A program made the translations under genes and the position numbers. Shown piece by piece: positions 1-11,167 of a stretch of 64,000 nucleotides of DNA (positions are counted from its first letter, which is position 1; the number at the start of each line of letters is the position of its first letter). This DNA is from Closterium sp. NIES-65 (lineage: Eukaryota > Streptophyta > Zygnematophyceae > Desmidiales > Closteriaceae). A model generated the notes under the pieces. That model was not told the DNA's origin and made no database searches. It saw only the letters and a program-made list of their open reading frames with translations. The stretch covers positions 1,516,501-1,580,500 of the forward strand of contig CANXME010002327.1 in NCBI GenBank assembly GCA_948144175.1, read 5' to 3'.

Positions 1-3000
1 CTGTGTCTGCCCTCCTCGATGCCCTGCGCTGTTCCCTTCACTGGTTCTCTGCTTTGTTCCATTCTGTGTCTGCCCTCCTCTGTGCCCTGCGCTGTTCCCT
101 TCACTGGTTCTCTGCTTTGTTCCATTCTGTGTCTGCCCTCCTCGATGCCCTGCGCTGTTCCCTTCACTGGTTCTCTGCTTTGTTCCATTCTGTGTCTGCC
201 CTCCTCTGTGCCCTGCACTGTTACCTTCACTGGTTCTCTGCTTTGTTCCATTCTGTGTCTGCCCTCCTCGATGCCCTGCGCTGTTCCCTTCACTGGTTCT
301 CTGCTTTGTTCCATTCTGTGTCTGCCCTCTTCTGTGCCCTGCGCTGTTCCCTTCACTGGTTCTCTGCTTTGTTCCATTCTGTGTCTGCCCTCCTCTGTGC
401 CCTGCGCTGTTACCTTCACTGGTTCTCTGCTTTGTTCCATTCTGTGTCTGCCCTCCTCTGTGCCCTGCGCAGTTACCTTCACTGGTTCTCTGCTTTGTTC
501 CATTCTATGTCTGCCCTCCTCTGTGCCCTGCGCTGTTACCTTCACTGGTTCTCTGCTTTGTTCCATTATGTGTCTGCCCTCCTCTGTGCCCTGCGCTGTT
601 ACCTTCACTGGTTCTCTGCTTTGTTCCATTCTGTGTCTGCCCTCCTCTGTGCCCTGCGCTGTTACCTTCACTGGTTCTCTGATTTGTTCCATTCTGTGTC
701 TGCCCTCCTCGACGCCCTGCGCTGTTCCCTTCACTGGTTCTCTGCTTTGTTCCATTCTGTGTCTGCCCTCCTCTGTGCCCTGCGCTGTTACCTTCACTGG
801 TTCTCTGCTTTGTTCCATTCTATGTCTACCCTCCTCTGTGCCCTGCGCTGTTACCTTCACTGGTTCTCTGCTTTGTTCCATTCTGTGTCTGCCCTCCTCT
901 GTGCCCTGCGCTGTTACCTTCACTGGTTCTCTGCTTTGTTCCATTCTATGTCTGCCCTCCTCTGTGCCCTGCGCTGTTACCTTCACTGGTTCTCTGCTTT
1001 GTTCCATTCTGTGTCTGCCCTCCTCGATGCCCTGCGCTGTTCCCTTCACTGGTTCTCTGCTTTGTTCCATTCTGTGTCTGCCCTCCTCTGTGCCCTGCGC
1101 TGTTACCTTCACTGGTTCTCTGCTTTGTTCCATTCTATGTCTGCCCTCCTCTGTGCCCTGCGCTGTTACCTTCACTGGTTCTCTGCTTTGTTCCATTCTG
1201 TGTCTGCCCTCCTCTGTGCCCTGCGCTGTTACCTTCACTGGTTCTCTGCTTTGTTCCATTCTATGTCTGCCCTCCTCTGTGCCCTGCGCTGTTACCTTCA
1301 CTGGTTCTCTGCTTTGTTCCATTCTGTGTCTGCCCTCCTCGATGCCCTGCGCTGTTCCCTTCACTGGTTCTCTGCTTTGTTCCATTCTGTGTCTGCCCTC
1401 CTCTGTGCCCTGCGCTGTTCCCTTCACTGGTTCTCTGCTTTGTTCCATTCTGTGTCTGCCCTCCTCGATGCCCTGCGCTGTTCCCTTCACTGGTTCTCTG
1501 CTTTGTTCCATTCTGTGTCTGCCCTCCTCTGTGCCCTGCGCTGTTACCTTCACTGGTTCTCTGCTTTGTTCCATTCTGTGTCTGCCCTCCTCGATGCCCT
1601 GCGCTGTTCCCTTCACTGGTTCTCTGCTTTGTTCCATTCTGTGTCTGCCCTCCTCTGTGCCCTGCGCTGTTCCCTTCACTGGTTCTCTGCTTTGTTCCAT
1701 TCTGTGTCTGCCCTCCTCGATGCCCTGCGCTGTTCCCTTCACTGGTTCTCTGCTTTGTTCCATTCTGTGTCTGCCCTCCTCTGTGCCCTGCGCTGTTACC
1801 TTCACTGGTTCTCTGCTTTGTTCCATTCTGTGTCTGCCCTCCTCTGTGCCCTGCGCTGTTACCTTCACTGGTTCTCTGCTTTGTTCCATTCTATGTCTGC
1901 CCTCCTCTGTGCCCTGCGCTGTTACCTTCACTGGTTCTCTGCTTTGTTCCATTCTGTGTCTGCCCTCCTCTGTGCCCTGCGCTGTTACCTTCACTGGTTC
2001 TCTGCTTTGTTCCATTCTATTTCTGCCCTCCTCTGTGCCCTGCGCTGTTACCTTCACTGGTTCTCTGATTTGTTCCATTCTGTGTCTGCCCTTCTCGACG
2101 CCCTGCGCTGTTCCCTTCACTGGTTCTCTGCTTTGTTCCATTCTGTGTCTGCCCTCCTCTGTGCCCTGCGCAGTTACCTTCACTGGTTCTCTGCTTTGTT
2201 CCATTCTATGTCTGCCCTCCTCTGTGCCCTGCGCTGTTACCTTCACTGGTTCTCTGCTTTGTTCCATTCTGTGTCTGCCCTCCTCTGTGCCCTGCGCTGT
2301 TACCTTCACTGGTTCTCTGCTTTGTTCCATTCTATGTCTGCCCTCCTCTGTGCCCTGCGCTGTTACCTTCACTGGTTCTCTGCTTTGTTCCATTCTGTGT
2401 CTGCCCTCCTCGATGCCCTGCGCTGTTCCCTTCACTGGTTCTCTGCTTTGTTCCATTCTGTGTCTGCCCTCCTCTGTGCCCTGCGCTGTTACCTTCACTG
2501 GTTCTCTGCTTTGTTCCATTCTATGTCTGCCCTCCTCTGTGCCCTGCGCTGTTACCTTCACTGGTTCTCTGCTTTGTTCCATTCTGTGTCTGCCCTCCTC
2601 TGTGCCCTGCGCTGTTACCTTCACTGGTTCCCTGCTTTGTTCCATTCTATGTCTGCCCTCCTCTGTGCCCTGCGCTGTTACCTTCACTGGTTCTCTGCTT
2701 TGTTCCATTCTGTGTCTGCCCTCCTCGATGCCCTGCGCTGTTCCCTTCACTGGTTCTCTGCTTTGTTCCATTCTGTGTCTGCCCTCCTCTGTGCCCTGCG
2801 CTGTTCCCTTCACTGGTTCTCTGCTTTGTTCCATTCTGTGTCTGCCCTCCTCGATGCCCTGCGCTGTTCCCTTCACTGGTTCTCTGCTTTGTTCCATTCT
2901 GTGTCTGCCCTCCTCTGTGCCCTGCGCTGTTACCTTCACTGGTTCTCTGCTTTGTTCCATTCTGTGTCTGCCCTCCTCGATGCCCTGCGCTGTTCCCTTC

Positions 3001-3487
3001 ACTGGTTCTCTGCTTTGTTCCATTCTGTGTCTGCCCTCCTCTGTGCCCTGCGCTGTTCCCTTCACTGGTTCTCTGCTTTGTTCCATTCTGTGTCTGCCCT
3101 CCTCGATGCCCTGCGCTGTTCCCTTCACTGGTTCTCTGCTTTGTTCCATTCTGTGTCTGCCCTCCTCTGTGCCCTGCGCTGTTACCTTCACTGGTTCTCT
3201 GCTTTGTTCCATTCTGTGTCTGCCCTCCTCGATGCCCTGCGCTGTTCCCTTCACTGGTTCTCTGCTTTGTTCCATTCTGTGTCTGCCCTCTTCTGTGCCC
3301 TGCGCTGTTCCCTTCACTGGTTCTCTGCTTTGTTCCATTCTGTGTCTGCCGTCCTCGATGCCCTGCGCTGTTCCCTTCACTTGTTCTCTACTTTGTTCCA
3401 TTCTGTGTCTGCCCTCCTCTGTGCCCTGCGCTGTTCCCTTCACTGGTTCTCTGCTTTGTTCCCTTCTGTGTCTGCCCTGCTCTGTGT
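1..3487. repeat. 63-bp minisatellite, about 55 copies
   Basis: A 63-bp unit repeats head to tail from the window edge to about 3487, so the array probably began further left. Because 63 divides by three and the unit lacks stops, all three forward frames, and one reverse frame, stay open for over 1 kb; these long ORFs are a by-product, not evidence of a protein. Units fall into three main types by the GATGCC/TGTGCC and TTCCC/TTACC variants, plus G/A at CTRTG. Higher-order order is visible: two rare variants (GATTTG near 681 and CGACGCC near 711) recur together 1386 bp (22 units) later, near 2067 and 2097. Confidence 0.95.
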
Positions 3488-3787
3488 AATGTTCTGTAAG
3501 CCATTCTCTTTGCCCCAATGTCTGGTTCCCTGCTCTCTGCATGAGTTGGCAATCACATTTAGGACCAACGCTAACCGAAGTAATCGATTCCTACCCCCCC
3601 ATCCCCTTCTTCGTCCCCACAACCTCTGACCCTTTCCCCCACACCCATTCCCCCTCTCCCTGGCCCGCTCCTTCGCCTAAAACCCCGCCTCCATCCGCTA
3701 TCCCCTGCCCCTCCTCCTCCCTCCAGAAGCACTCACCATTCAACCCTCCCCCTCCCTATACCATCCCTCTCCTCTCCACGGTGACAG

Positions 3788-5181
3788 GCATGCCTGAAGG
3801 GCCGGAGGGTGCTTACGAAGACCCACAAGAAGATGGTCGTGGGGGACATCACCGACTCAGTGTTTCGGAGCTACGTCTTGACTGTTGGCGAGCCCGCCAT
3901 GAGTGCGATGGTTGTGCGCCTCAAACGGGCAGGCATCAACACGCAAGTCTTGCAGGTGCATTCCTGGTCATGGCAGGCCCGCTTCCCCCTCTCCTGCATG
4001 CTTTCCACCCACGGCAGCCCCGCTTTCCCCTCTCCTGCATGCTTTCCACCCACGCCAGCCCCGCTTCCCCCTCTCCAAAATGCTTTCCACCCACTCCAGC
4101 CCCGCTTCCCCCTCTCCTGCATGCTTTCCACCCACTCCAGCCCCGCTTCCCCCTCTCATGCATGCTTTCCACCCACTCCAGCCCCGCTTCCCCCTCTCAT
4201 GCATGCTTTCCACCAACGCCAGCCCCGCTTCCCCCTCTCCTGCATGCTTTCCACCCACTCCAGCCCCGCTTCCCCCTCTCATGCATGCTTTCCACCCACG
4301 CCAGCCCCGCTTCCCCCTCTCCTGCATGCTTTCCACCCACTACAGCCCCGCTTCCCACTCTCATGCTGCTTTCCACCCACGCCAGCCCCGCTTCCCCCTC
4401 TCCTGCATGCTTTCCACCCACGCCAGGCCCGCTTCCCCCTCTCTTGCCTGCTTTCTTCCCACGCCAGCCCCGCTTCCCCCTCTCCTGCATGCTTTCCACC
4501 GACGCCAGCCCCGCTTCCCCCTCTCCTGCATGCTTTCCACCCATTCCAGCCCCGCTTCCCCCTCTCCTGCATGCTTTCCACCCACGCCAGCCCCGCTTCC
4601 CCCTCTCCTGCATGCTTTCCACCCACGCCAGCCCAGCTTCCCCCTCTCCTGCATGCTTTCCACCCACGCCAGCCCCGCTTTCCCCTCTCCAAAATGCTTT
4701 TCCACCCCCTCCAGCCCTTAGCCAATTCCCCCCTTTCGGTGTGCTCTCCATCGCCTCCTTCGCACCCAAAACCCATTTTCTTGGTTCATGCTCGTGGTTT
4801 CAGGTGCACACGGCTCTTGCGATTCCGCCCCACGACAAGATGGAGTGGACGTCAAGAGGGCAGTTTGTCAAGGCTAGCCCGGGCGAGAAGAACTTCTCCT
4901 CTGTTGCACTCAACCCTGCAGGGAAGGGATCCCCCTGGTACGGCCGTTGTCTTGTCCTGTTTCACTACAGCAGAGATGGTGAGCTGAGGCGCGGAGCATA
5001 CGTGGAGTATTACACCGAGGACAAGCGACTATGCCCGTCAACAGGATGCAAGCGCCTTCTACCCACAGAGGGCGAGGATAATTTTGCAGTGATTGATGTC
5101 GACTGCATTCTCAGTCTCGTGCACATCGTTCCCTCGTGTGAGGACGATGAAGTGAGCCTTCTTAATAGGTTCGTTTGGTGA
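3788..5181 (+). pseudogene. 3' end of a Plavaka-like transposase (two exons seen)
   Basis: Two exons, 3788-3955 and 4804-5181, are read in phase 0 across an intron with GT at 3956 and AG at 4802. The acceptor before 3788 follows a long pyrimidine tract. The second exon encodes an (A/V)H-x-LAIP start, a WYGRCLVLFH core, the CPSTGC motif, and an HIVPSCEDD...LLNRFVW end. It aligns through most of its length with the last exon of the transposase at 17514-21600, and the intron falls at the same place and phase. Upstream exons are not visible; the 63-bp array may lie in the preceding intron. No RNA evidence; it could also be a decayed copy. TGA ends it. Confidence 0.7.
3975..4715. repeat. 41-bp intronic minisatellite, about 18 copies
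   Basis: A roughly 41-bp unit containing GCATGCTTTCCACCCA and CCCCGCTTCCCCCTCTC repeats about 18 times inside the predicted intron 3956-4803. Since 41 is not a multiple of three, open frames rotate, giving overlapping proline-rich ORFs on both strands that are not credible genes. The matching intron of the related transposase is only 80 bp (21131-21210). Confidence 0.9.
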
Positions 5182-5752
5182 GGACTAGCAAACGTAGAAA
5201 ACTTTAACGCGTTTTGACTTTGGTGAACATCAAATTGACCCCCGACTACAGATTTTTTAGGTCTTGTTAGAATCTTATAGATGTGAAATTTCCCTCAACT
5301 TGTTAAACAAGACTCTTGGAAACACTAGTTACGTAGGGAATTACATCATTTTTGGAAACATGCAAATGTAACAAATACACAAAAGTCTAAACGAGGAATT
5401 CTAGGAGAGAACAAATTTCCCGCAATCTGCTCCCACACGAAGAGACTTGCTCGACTATCTGTTAGCCCCGGAACCCTAATGCTGCGCACAGGCAAGAAAC
5501 AGTTAGGAGCAAACATTCAGAATGTGCCTGGAAAACATCTCGCCGAAGACAAACGTTTTTTAGACTTTCCCCGTAGGTTTTTCAAATGATCGTCAAACGT
5601 ACGATCGGCCGTCGGAATGTCAGATGATTTTCAGACACACGCATTTTTGTGATGAAGTCAAGGTGAGCAAGAGTTGGTGCGCTCATATGCTGGTCACCAT
5701 GTGTAAACAGAAGTGTTTTGAGACGTCTCGAAACAAGAGTTTGTGCGCTCAC
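5182..5752. other. no gene recognised
   Basis: AT-leaning unique sequence. Near 5677 and 5744 lies a local duplication of a GCGCTCAYATGCTGGTCACC block about 68 bp apart, copied from the end of the LRRNT exon just to the right. Confidence 0.6.
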
Positions 5753-6790
5753 ATGCTGGTCACCATGCCCTGAGAATCGCACTCTGCGGTGTTGTACCAG
5801 GTGCAGTCCCCACCAGGCCCCCACTCCGAAAAATTCCGCCCCCATGCCTGCTGCAATTTCAACATGACTTGTACTGACGGCAGATGGCGGGGAGAGGGGG
5901 TTGGGGGAGGGCAAGAGAAGGAAAAAGGAGGGCGTGGGGCAGGGAACGGAGGAATGAAGAACCCATCCACATCTCCAGTGTGTCGCACCCTTCTCTTCCC
6001 CCCTCACTCATCAGCCTGTGCTGCACGACTGCGGAATGGACACATGCGATGGTGAAGTACCCAGAAAATGTGACTCGGGGATTGAAACTGCTACAGCGAT
6101 GGGATTATGCACATGGGAGCATGGGCTTGCATGCAGTGGTCACAGATTCATCCGCAGAGGAAGATGGTTCCACTGATGATAAGAGGTGTTAACAGGATAG
6201 AAGGTCAAATAGCCGGTGATAGATATCGTGTGAATAGCCGGCGATAGCAGTCCTTGCTCCAAACACTCGAGCACGTGATTTACTAAACTAGGACTACTGG
6301 TACTACTCATGGTTAAACTCCGGCGGCCCTTGCTGTTGCTGCATCCACCCAAGGCACCAAGCCACCCACACATCATACAACCCCACCCACCCCCTTTTGC
6401 CTGCCGGAATTCCAGACAGCAGGGGTTGTATGATGTGTGGGTGCACAACCAGGGAGGAGAGGGGCCGCAACCAGGGAGGAGAGGGGCCGCAACGAAGCAG
6501 GAGAGACAAATTTTAGGGGAGACGAAAAAAAAAACCTGCCGGGAGGGAAGAAGAGATGAACTGATCAGCTCATCAACTTCGCATGATGGTGTCCCCCCCA
6601 TCTCAAGCCCCTGCACCAGACATCAGCAGGTGGAGGTGTGACGAAATTGTTTAACATGTGGACAGGGCGCGGATGAAACTCACCCCCTCCACTCTTAGGG
6701 ACAAACATCCTGCCAACAGAGGGCGGCCGGCAACGCCAACTTGCTGATAGGGGGCGGCCGACTTTCATCCCAAAAATGGGGCCCCTCAGA
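5753..6790 (-). pseudogene. truncated duplicate of an LRR-protein 5' region (LRRNT exon plus intron)
   Basis: The minus-strand exon 5753-5873 encodes an LRRNT_2-like stretch: QVMLKLQQAWG, a Trp-rich middle, CTWYN, then ECDSQGMVTS. Its splice acceptor (CGTCAG) and donor (GTGAGC) match the intact-looking copy at 37565-37676. Similarity to that copy continues through the intron to about 6790 (TCCATCCACATCTCCAG-type block near 5965, AGAGGGCGGCCG near 6718) and then stops, so the signal-peptide exon of the other copy is absent here. No leucine-rich repeats follow on the left. Best read as a partial gene duplication; LRRNT identity rests on the LL..Q.AW / C...ECD..G.VT pattern. Confidence 0.6.
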
Positions 6791-7499
6791 AAGTATGGTT
6801 TCGTGGGGTATGTCTGAAGTAACTTGTTCAACTGAGTGGGGAAAGATACTTTCGACGCGTCGCGTCGAAACGAAATCAGGGATTGCTGCTTCGGGACTCT
6901 CAAAGCTGCTTGGGCAGACATTTTTGCAGCTTCGGAAACCACACGATTCGTCGAAGAACTCGTTTGGCGGGGCCGAACTCATATTTGAGCCTCGGGACAC
7001 CTAGGTCGAGGCCCGGAATTGGGCACCCGTGTCCCATTGGCTCTGGGCCTCGAACAAAACTGTTGTGCTGGCGAACTGAAAAATGTAATAATAGCACATT
7101 ATCTGTACAGACTTAGATTGTAAAACATATACCTTTAAAAGCAATAGTTGTGCTCTAAAGCATTACAAATGTGCGTAATGTAATAGATGCCTATTTACAG
7201 GTATAGCAAATACATTGCTGTACAACGATACTTGTTACGAATAAAAAAATTGGAAAACTGCTGTTCACTCCTGACGAAAGTGAATGAAGCAATTACAAAA
7301 GAGAACGAAGACGAAAGGGCAGAAATGCGAGAAGAGTCGCGTGCAGCGTAGTTATGCAAACGAGTTCGTTCCAGTCCCTATGGCAATTACTAATGATGTA
7401 TTACATGAATGAACGAAGACATAACAAAGAAAAACATAACGAAACGTTGAAACGGTGACATGTTGCGTACATGCCTATCCTTGCACAGTGTCATTGATA
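6791..7499. other. no gene recognised
   Basis: Unique sequence with a near-perfect palindrome at about 6851-6869 (TTCGACGCGTCGCGTCGAA). No ORF with recognisable content. Confidence 0.5.
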
Positions 7500-8975
7500 A
7501 GCAGCCAACACACTATCAGCAGTTTAGAGCACCGTCACTTATTTTAACTCCCGTTTCTTTGTACCAATTGCCATTAATATGTATCATGGAGAAGTTGTCC
7601 AGGTTTGAGATTATTCGCAACTGATTTGGATAGGTAGACAAGCGTCGGTGCGCAGAACGGACCAAATCTGTTCAAGGATAGGCGGGCAACATACTATCAG
7701 CAGTTTAGAGCTCCGTCACTTGTTTTGACTCCCGTTTCTTTGCACCAATAGCCTCTACTATGTATTTAGGTGAGGCTCTCCGGGTTTGAGACCATTCGCA
7801 ATTGATTTGGATAGGTAAACAAGGGTCGGTGCGCAGAACGGACCAAATCTGTTCAAGGATAGGCAGCCAACATACTATCAGCAGTTTAGAGCCCCGCCAC
7901 TGGTTTTGACTCCCGTTTCTTTGCACCAATAGCCTCTACTATGTATGTAGGTGAGGCTCTCCGGATTTGAGACCATTCGTAACTGATTTGGATAGGTAGA
8001 CAAGCGACGTTGCGCAGAATAGACCAAATCTTTTCAAGGATAGGCAGCCAACATACTATCAGCAATTTAGAGCCCCGTCACTTGTTTTCACTCCCGTCTC
8101 TTTGCACCAATTGCCTCTACTATGTATGTAGGTGAGGCTCTCCGGGTTTGAGACCATTCGCAATTGATTTGGATAGGTAGACAAGCGTCGGTGCGCAGAA
8201 CGGACCAAATCTGTTCAAGGATAGGCAGCCAACATACTATCAGCAGTTTAGAGCCCCGTCACTTGTTTTGACTCCCGTCTCTTTGAACCAATTGCCTCTA
8301 ATATGTATGTAGGTGAGGCTCTCCGGGTTTGAGACCATTCGCAATTGATTTGGATAGGTAGACAAGCGTCGGTGCGCAGAACGGACCAAATCTGTTCAAG
8401 GATAGGCAGCCAACATACTATCAGCAGTTTAGAGCCCCGTCACTTGTTTTGACTCCCGTTTCTTTGCACCAATATCCTATAATATAGGGTTAGGTGAGGC
8501 TCTCCGGGTTTGAGACCATTCGCATCTTATTTGGATAGGTAGACAAGCGTCGGTGCGCAGAACGGACCAAATCTGTTCAAGGATAGGCAGCCAACATACT
8601 ATCAGCATTTTTGAGCCCCGTCACTTGTTTAGACTCCTATTTCTTTGCACCAAAAGCCTCTACTATGTATCTAGGTGAGGCTGTCCGTGTTTGAGATCAT
8701 TCGCAACTGATTTAATGAGGTAGAAAAGCGTCGGTGCGCAAAACGGACCAAATCTATTCAAGGATAGGTATGTGAGAATAGTAAGCATAAGCAGGAGCCA
8801 TAGCTAGTTAAGCCCTAGCTACGCAAGAGAGAATAAGCAAAGGAGAGGGTTCACTAGAAAGCAACAGGATACATATAGGAAACCCTAAGGGTTTGTACTC
8901 ACTATAGAGTAACCCACTGCAGGCTAGAGAACAAAAACATTATGACAAGGTAGCCAGAACATACATCTTCGATAT
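7500..8975. repeat. 181-bp satellite array A (seven copies plus a split eighth)
   Basis: Units beginning GCAGCCAACATACTATCAGC recur at close to 7500, 7681, 7862, 8043, 8224, 8405 and 8586; the CAAGGATAG motif repeats at exactly 181-bp steps from 7673 to 8759. An eighth partial unit is interrupted by a solo LTR: removing 8771-8947 and one AGGTA restores the satellite order GGATAGG-TAGCCA...ACATAC. The monomer length is in the range common for nucleosome-phased centromeric or subtelomeric satellites; that role is not shown here. Confidence 0.95.
8771..8947 (-). mobile_element. solo LTR, 177 bp, TSD AGGTA
   Basis: On the minus strand it starts TGTCATAATG and ends TTCTCACA, with perfect 5-bp duplications AGGTA at 8766-8770 and 8948-8952. 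Blocks such as CTCTAGCCT, AGTGGG, CTCTATAG-GAGTACAA and TAGGGTTT are shared with the LTRs at 39551 and 40918, so it belongs to a related Copia/TRIM family. It is inserted inside satellite A. Confidence 0.88.
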
Positions 8976-10350
8976 AAAAGCTCAATATGTATATATATTT
9001 ATATAAAAGAATATCAACTCATTGGATTATTGTTGAATTAACACAGGCTGTCATGTATTTGAAGACAACATGGACAATATAGTGATAAACCTCACCATGC
9101 GTACGCTTTTTGTCGGCCATGATCCGATATCGCCTGTATTTGTGACCATTTGTGAATTTTGATTGTTCTGTTTGTTGACTTCGGAAATGGGACATTAAAT
9201 GCAAAAGTTGTTTAAAGTAGCCGTGTCGCTGATATGATTATTGTGTACAGGGGCTTTAGAAACTGTCATGCTGTAACATTTCAGATATTGGCGCTGTTCG
9301 ATAGCTTCACAGTCCAGGGGTAACCACAGCCATATCACAGTATTCCTTGGCTCGGTTAAGGCTCGGCAGCAGCACACATGGGCTTTAAACCCTACGAGAG
9401 GTTAGGCAGATCCAAACCATAACCTGAAGTACGTTCGGTGCACCTACGAATCTGGTGTGGGAATTTTCACTGCGGACCGCAGTCCAAACACTGCTGCCAG
9501 CTGGTCAAGAACAGTGATCCAGGGGCAAAATGGACTTTGAAGAATTCTGTTTCACGCTTGGTGCTCAAACGACAGCGAGGCCGCTGCACTTTGGTGGGGT
9601 ATTTGCGAAAATATAAAAACAAGATTACCCTAAACCCAATAGGGTTCAATTTTCCTGTTGAGCTACTGAATTGTTTTTGTAGGGATCCGTTTTGTGCCCA
9701 GGGTACTTTTGGAGTCGAAATTTCAACAAAAAAACGGAAAATGTTTTGTACTTTTGGTAGAGATTGCCGCCGGTACTAGGACCCCTTTTTGTTCTGTAGT
9801 GCATTTAATGCACATCTCTGTAGCACATTGTTTTACATGAGGTGTACACGGTTCTGAGTGTGAGGGATTTGTTTATTTCCACAGCTGTCAAATCTGAACA
9901 ATGGTCAATCAAGATTGTGCACGCAACAACTTGACTATGGCATGTAGTGACCCTAGGTTCGGAAACCCTAGGGCCGACTCGGACAAACTGTGGTGTGGCT
10001 GTACAAAACATTGCAGTGCAATCGAACGCGGCCATTGTCGAGCTGGCAGCAGCCAGCGATTGATGAGCTGAGCGTCACTGTACGCCCAAGAAGCTTCCTT
10101 GACCAATCGTTGCTCAGGCTTGTGACAACGCTGCTGATTGGGATGACCAATCAGTCGCGAAAACCTCCCCTTTCCCTCTGCTGAGGCACTAAGGGGCCGA
10201 ATCAGCATCTTCTACTCCACGCTGGCGATTGCCTCGCTGGTACTCCAGTGGCAGGTTTTGTCGCCTATTTTTTTTGCAGAGTTGACGTGCTTGCACCCAG
10301 CTACCCCCACCTGCTCGTCATCTCCCAGTCGTTCTTACGAGCAACTTGGG
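8976..10350. other. no gene recognised
   Basis: Only short ORFs without recognisable domains. An AT-rich TATATATATTTATATAAA stretch lies near 8988. Confidence 0.5.
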
Positions 10351-10379
10351 TTCACCTTCTCGTCATTTTAGATCCACGA

Positions 10380-10460
10380 GCTCTAAATTTGTGACTGCAG
10401 TCTCCTTGCTCTAAGTTTGTGACTGCAGTCTCCTTAGTCCTCAGTTGTGTGACTGCAGCT
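10380..10460. repeat. short tandem repeat, ~28-30 bp x 2.5
   Basis: A CTCTAARTTTGTGACTGCAG unit with a following TCTCCTT block occurs twice and partly a third time, just 3' of the minus-strand integrase fragment. Confidence 0.7.
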
Positions 10461-10510
10461 GCTGCCGGGTCAAGCCTGTACACACTGACCGCGGGTCGGT
10501 AGGGTACACG

Positions 10511-11167
10511 GGAGTCCGGAAGCGTGAAGGTCTGACGGATTCCTCGTGCGCGACAGTAGGCTCTCAAAAGGCCAGAAGAAAACTCTCCGCCTCTGTCCGA
10601 GTGGAGACGCAGAACAGGAAAGTCCGAGCCAAAGCTCTGCCTGAGCTGGAGACAATCTGCGCGGATCCAGTCGATCAGCACCTCAGTGACATCACCCTTG
10701 CTGCGCAAGGGGAAGACTGCGGTGTAACGCGAGTAGTCGTCAACCACCAGCAGGAAGTAGCGCTCGTGACCCTGTCCACGGACGCGGGCTGGGCCCCACA
10801 CGTCCATGTGAAGCGTCTGCAACGGGGCCTCTGTCGGAGGAAACTGGGAGGAGTGAGGGGCAGCCCGCTGGCGCCCCTCGACACAGGGGACACAGGTAGG
10901 GCCAGGGCCCTGAGGAAGGGGAGAGAGGGACCGGGGGAGACCAGAAACAAGAAGACGGGAGGCCATGCCTCTGAGCCGAAGCAGAGAGGGGTGACCAAGG
11001 CGGTGGTGCCAGAGGAGAGTCTCATGAGACAGGAGACGACACGAACAGGGGGCAGACTCAGGACCAGACCTGGACGCTGCAGCAAACACCTGACCCGACG
11101 CAGCTACCCTACCAGACTCAGCAACTGGAGGAGACGCAGTGGTCAGTGTGTACAGGCTCGACCCCAT
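10511..11167 (-). pseudogene. Copia GAG-pre-integrase and integrase fragment
   Basis: The minus-strand frame holds the Copia zinc-binding module (HHRLGHPSLLRL ... CVPC) and the start of the integrase core: HMDVWGP with the first catalytic Asp, VVDDYSRY, and LHSDRGGEF with the second Asp. Similarity stops at TLPDS (about 10511), just before the region that should carry the catalytic Glu, so the enzyme is incomplete. Protease, RT and RNase H are absent. The frame stays open to 10352 but that tail is not Copia-like. Inverted copies of a ~25-bp sequence lie at 10468-10492 and 11141-11165, bracketing the fragment and suggesting rearrangement. Confidence 0.85.

Noticed and set aside
3-3629. Over 1100-codon ORFs in two forward frames of the 63-bp array
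   Set aside because: The unit is a multiple of three with no stops, so several frames are open at once; no codon bias or flanking gene structure supports translation.
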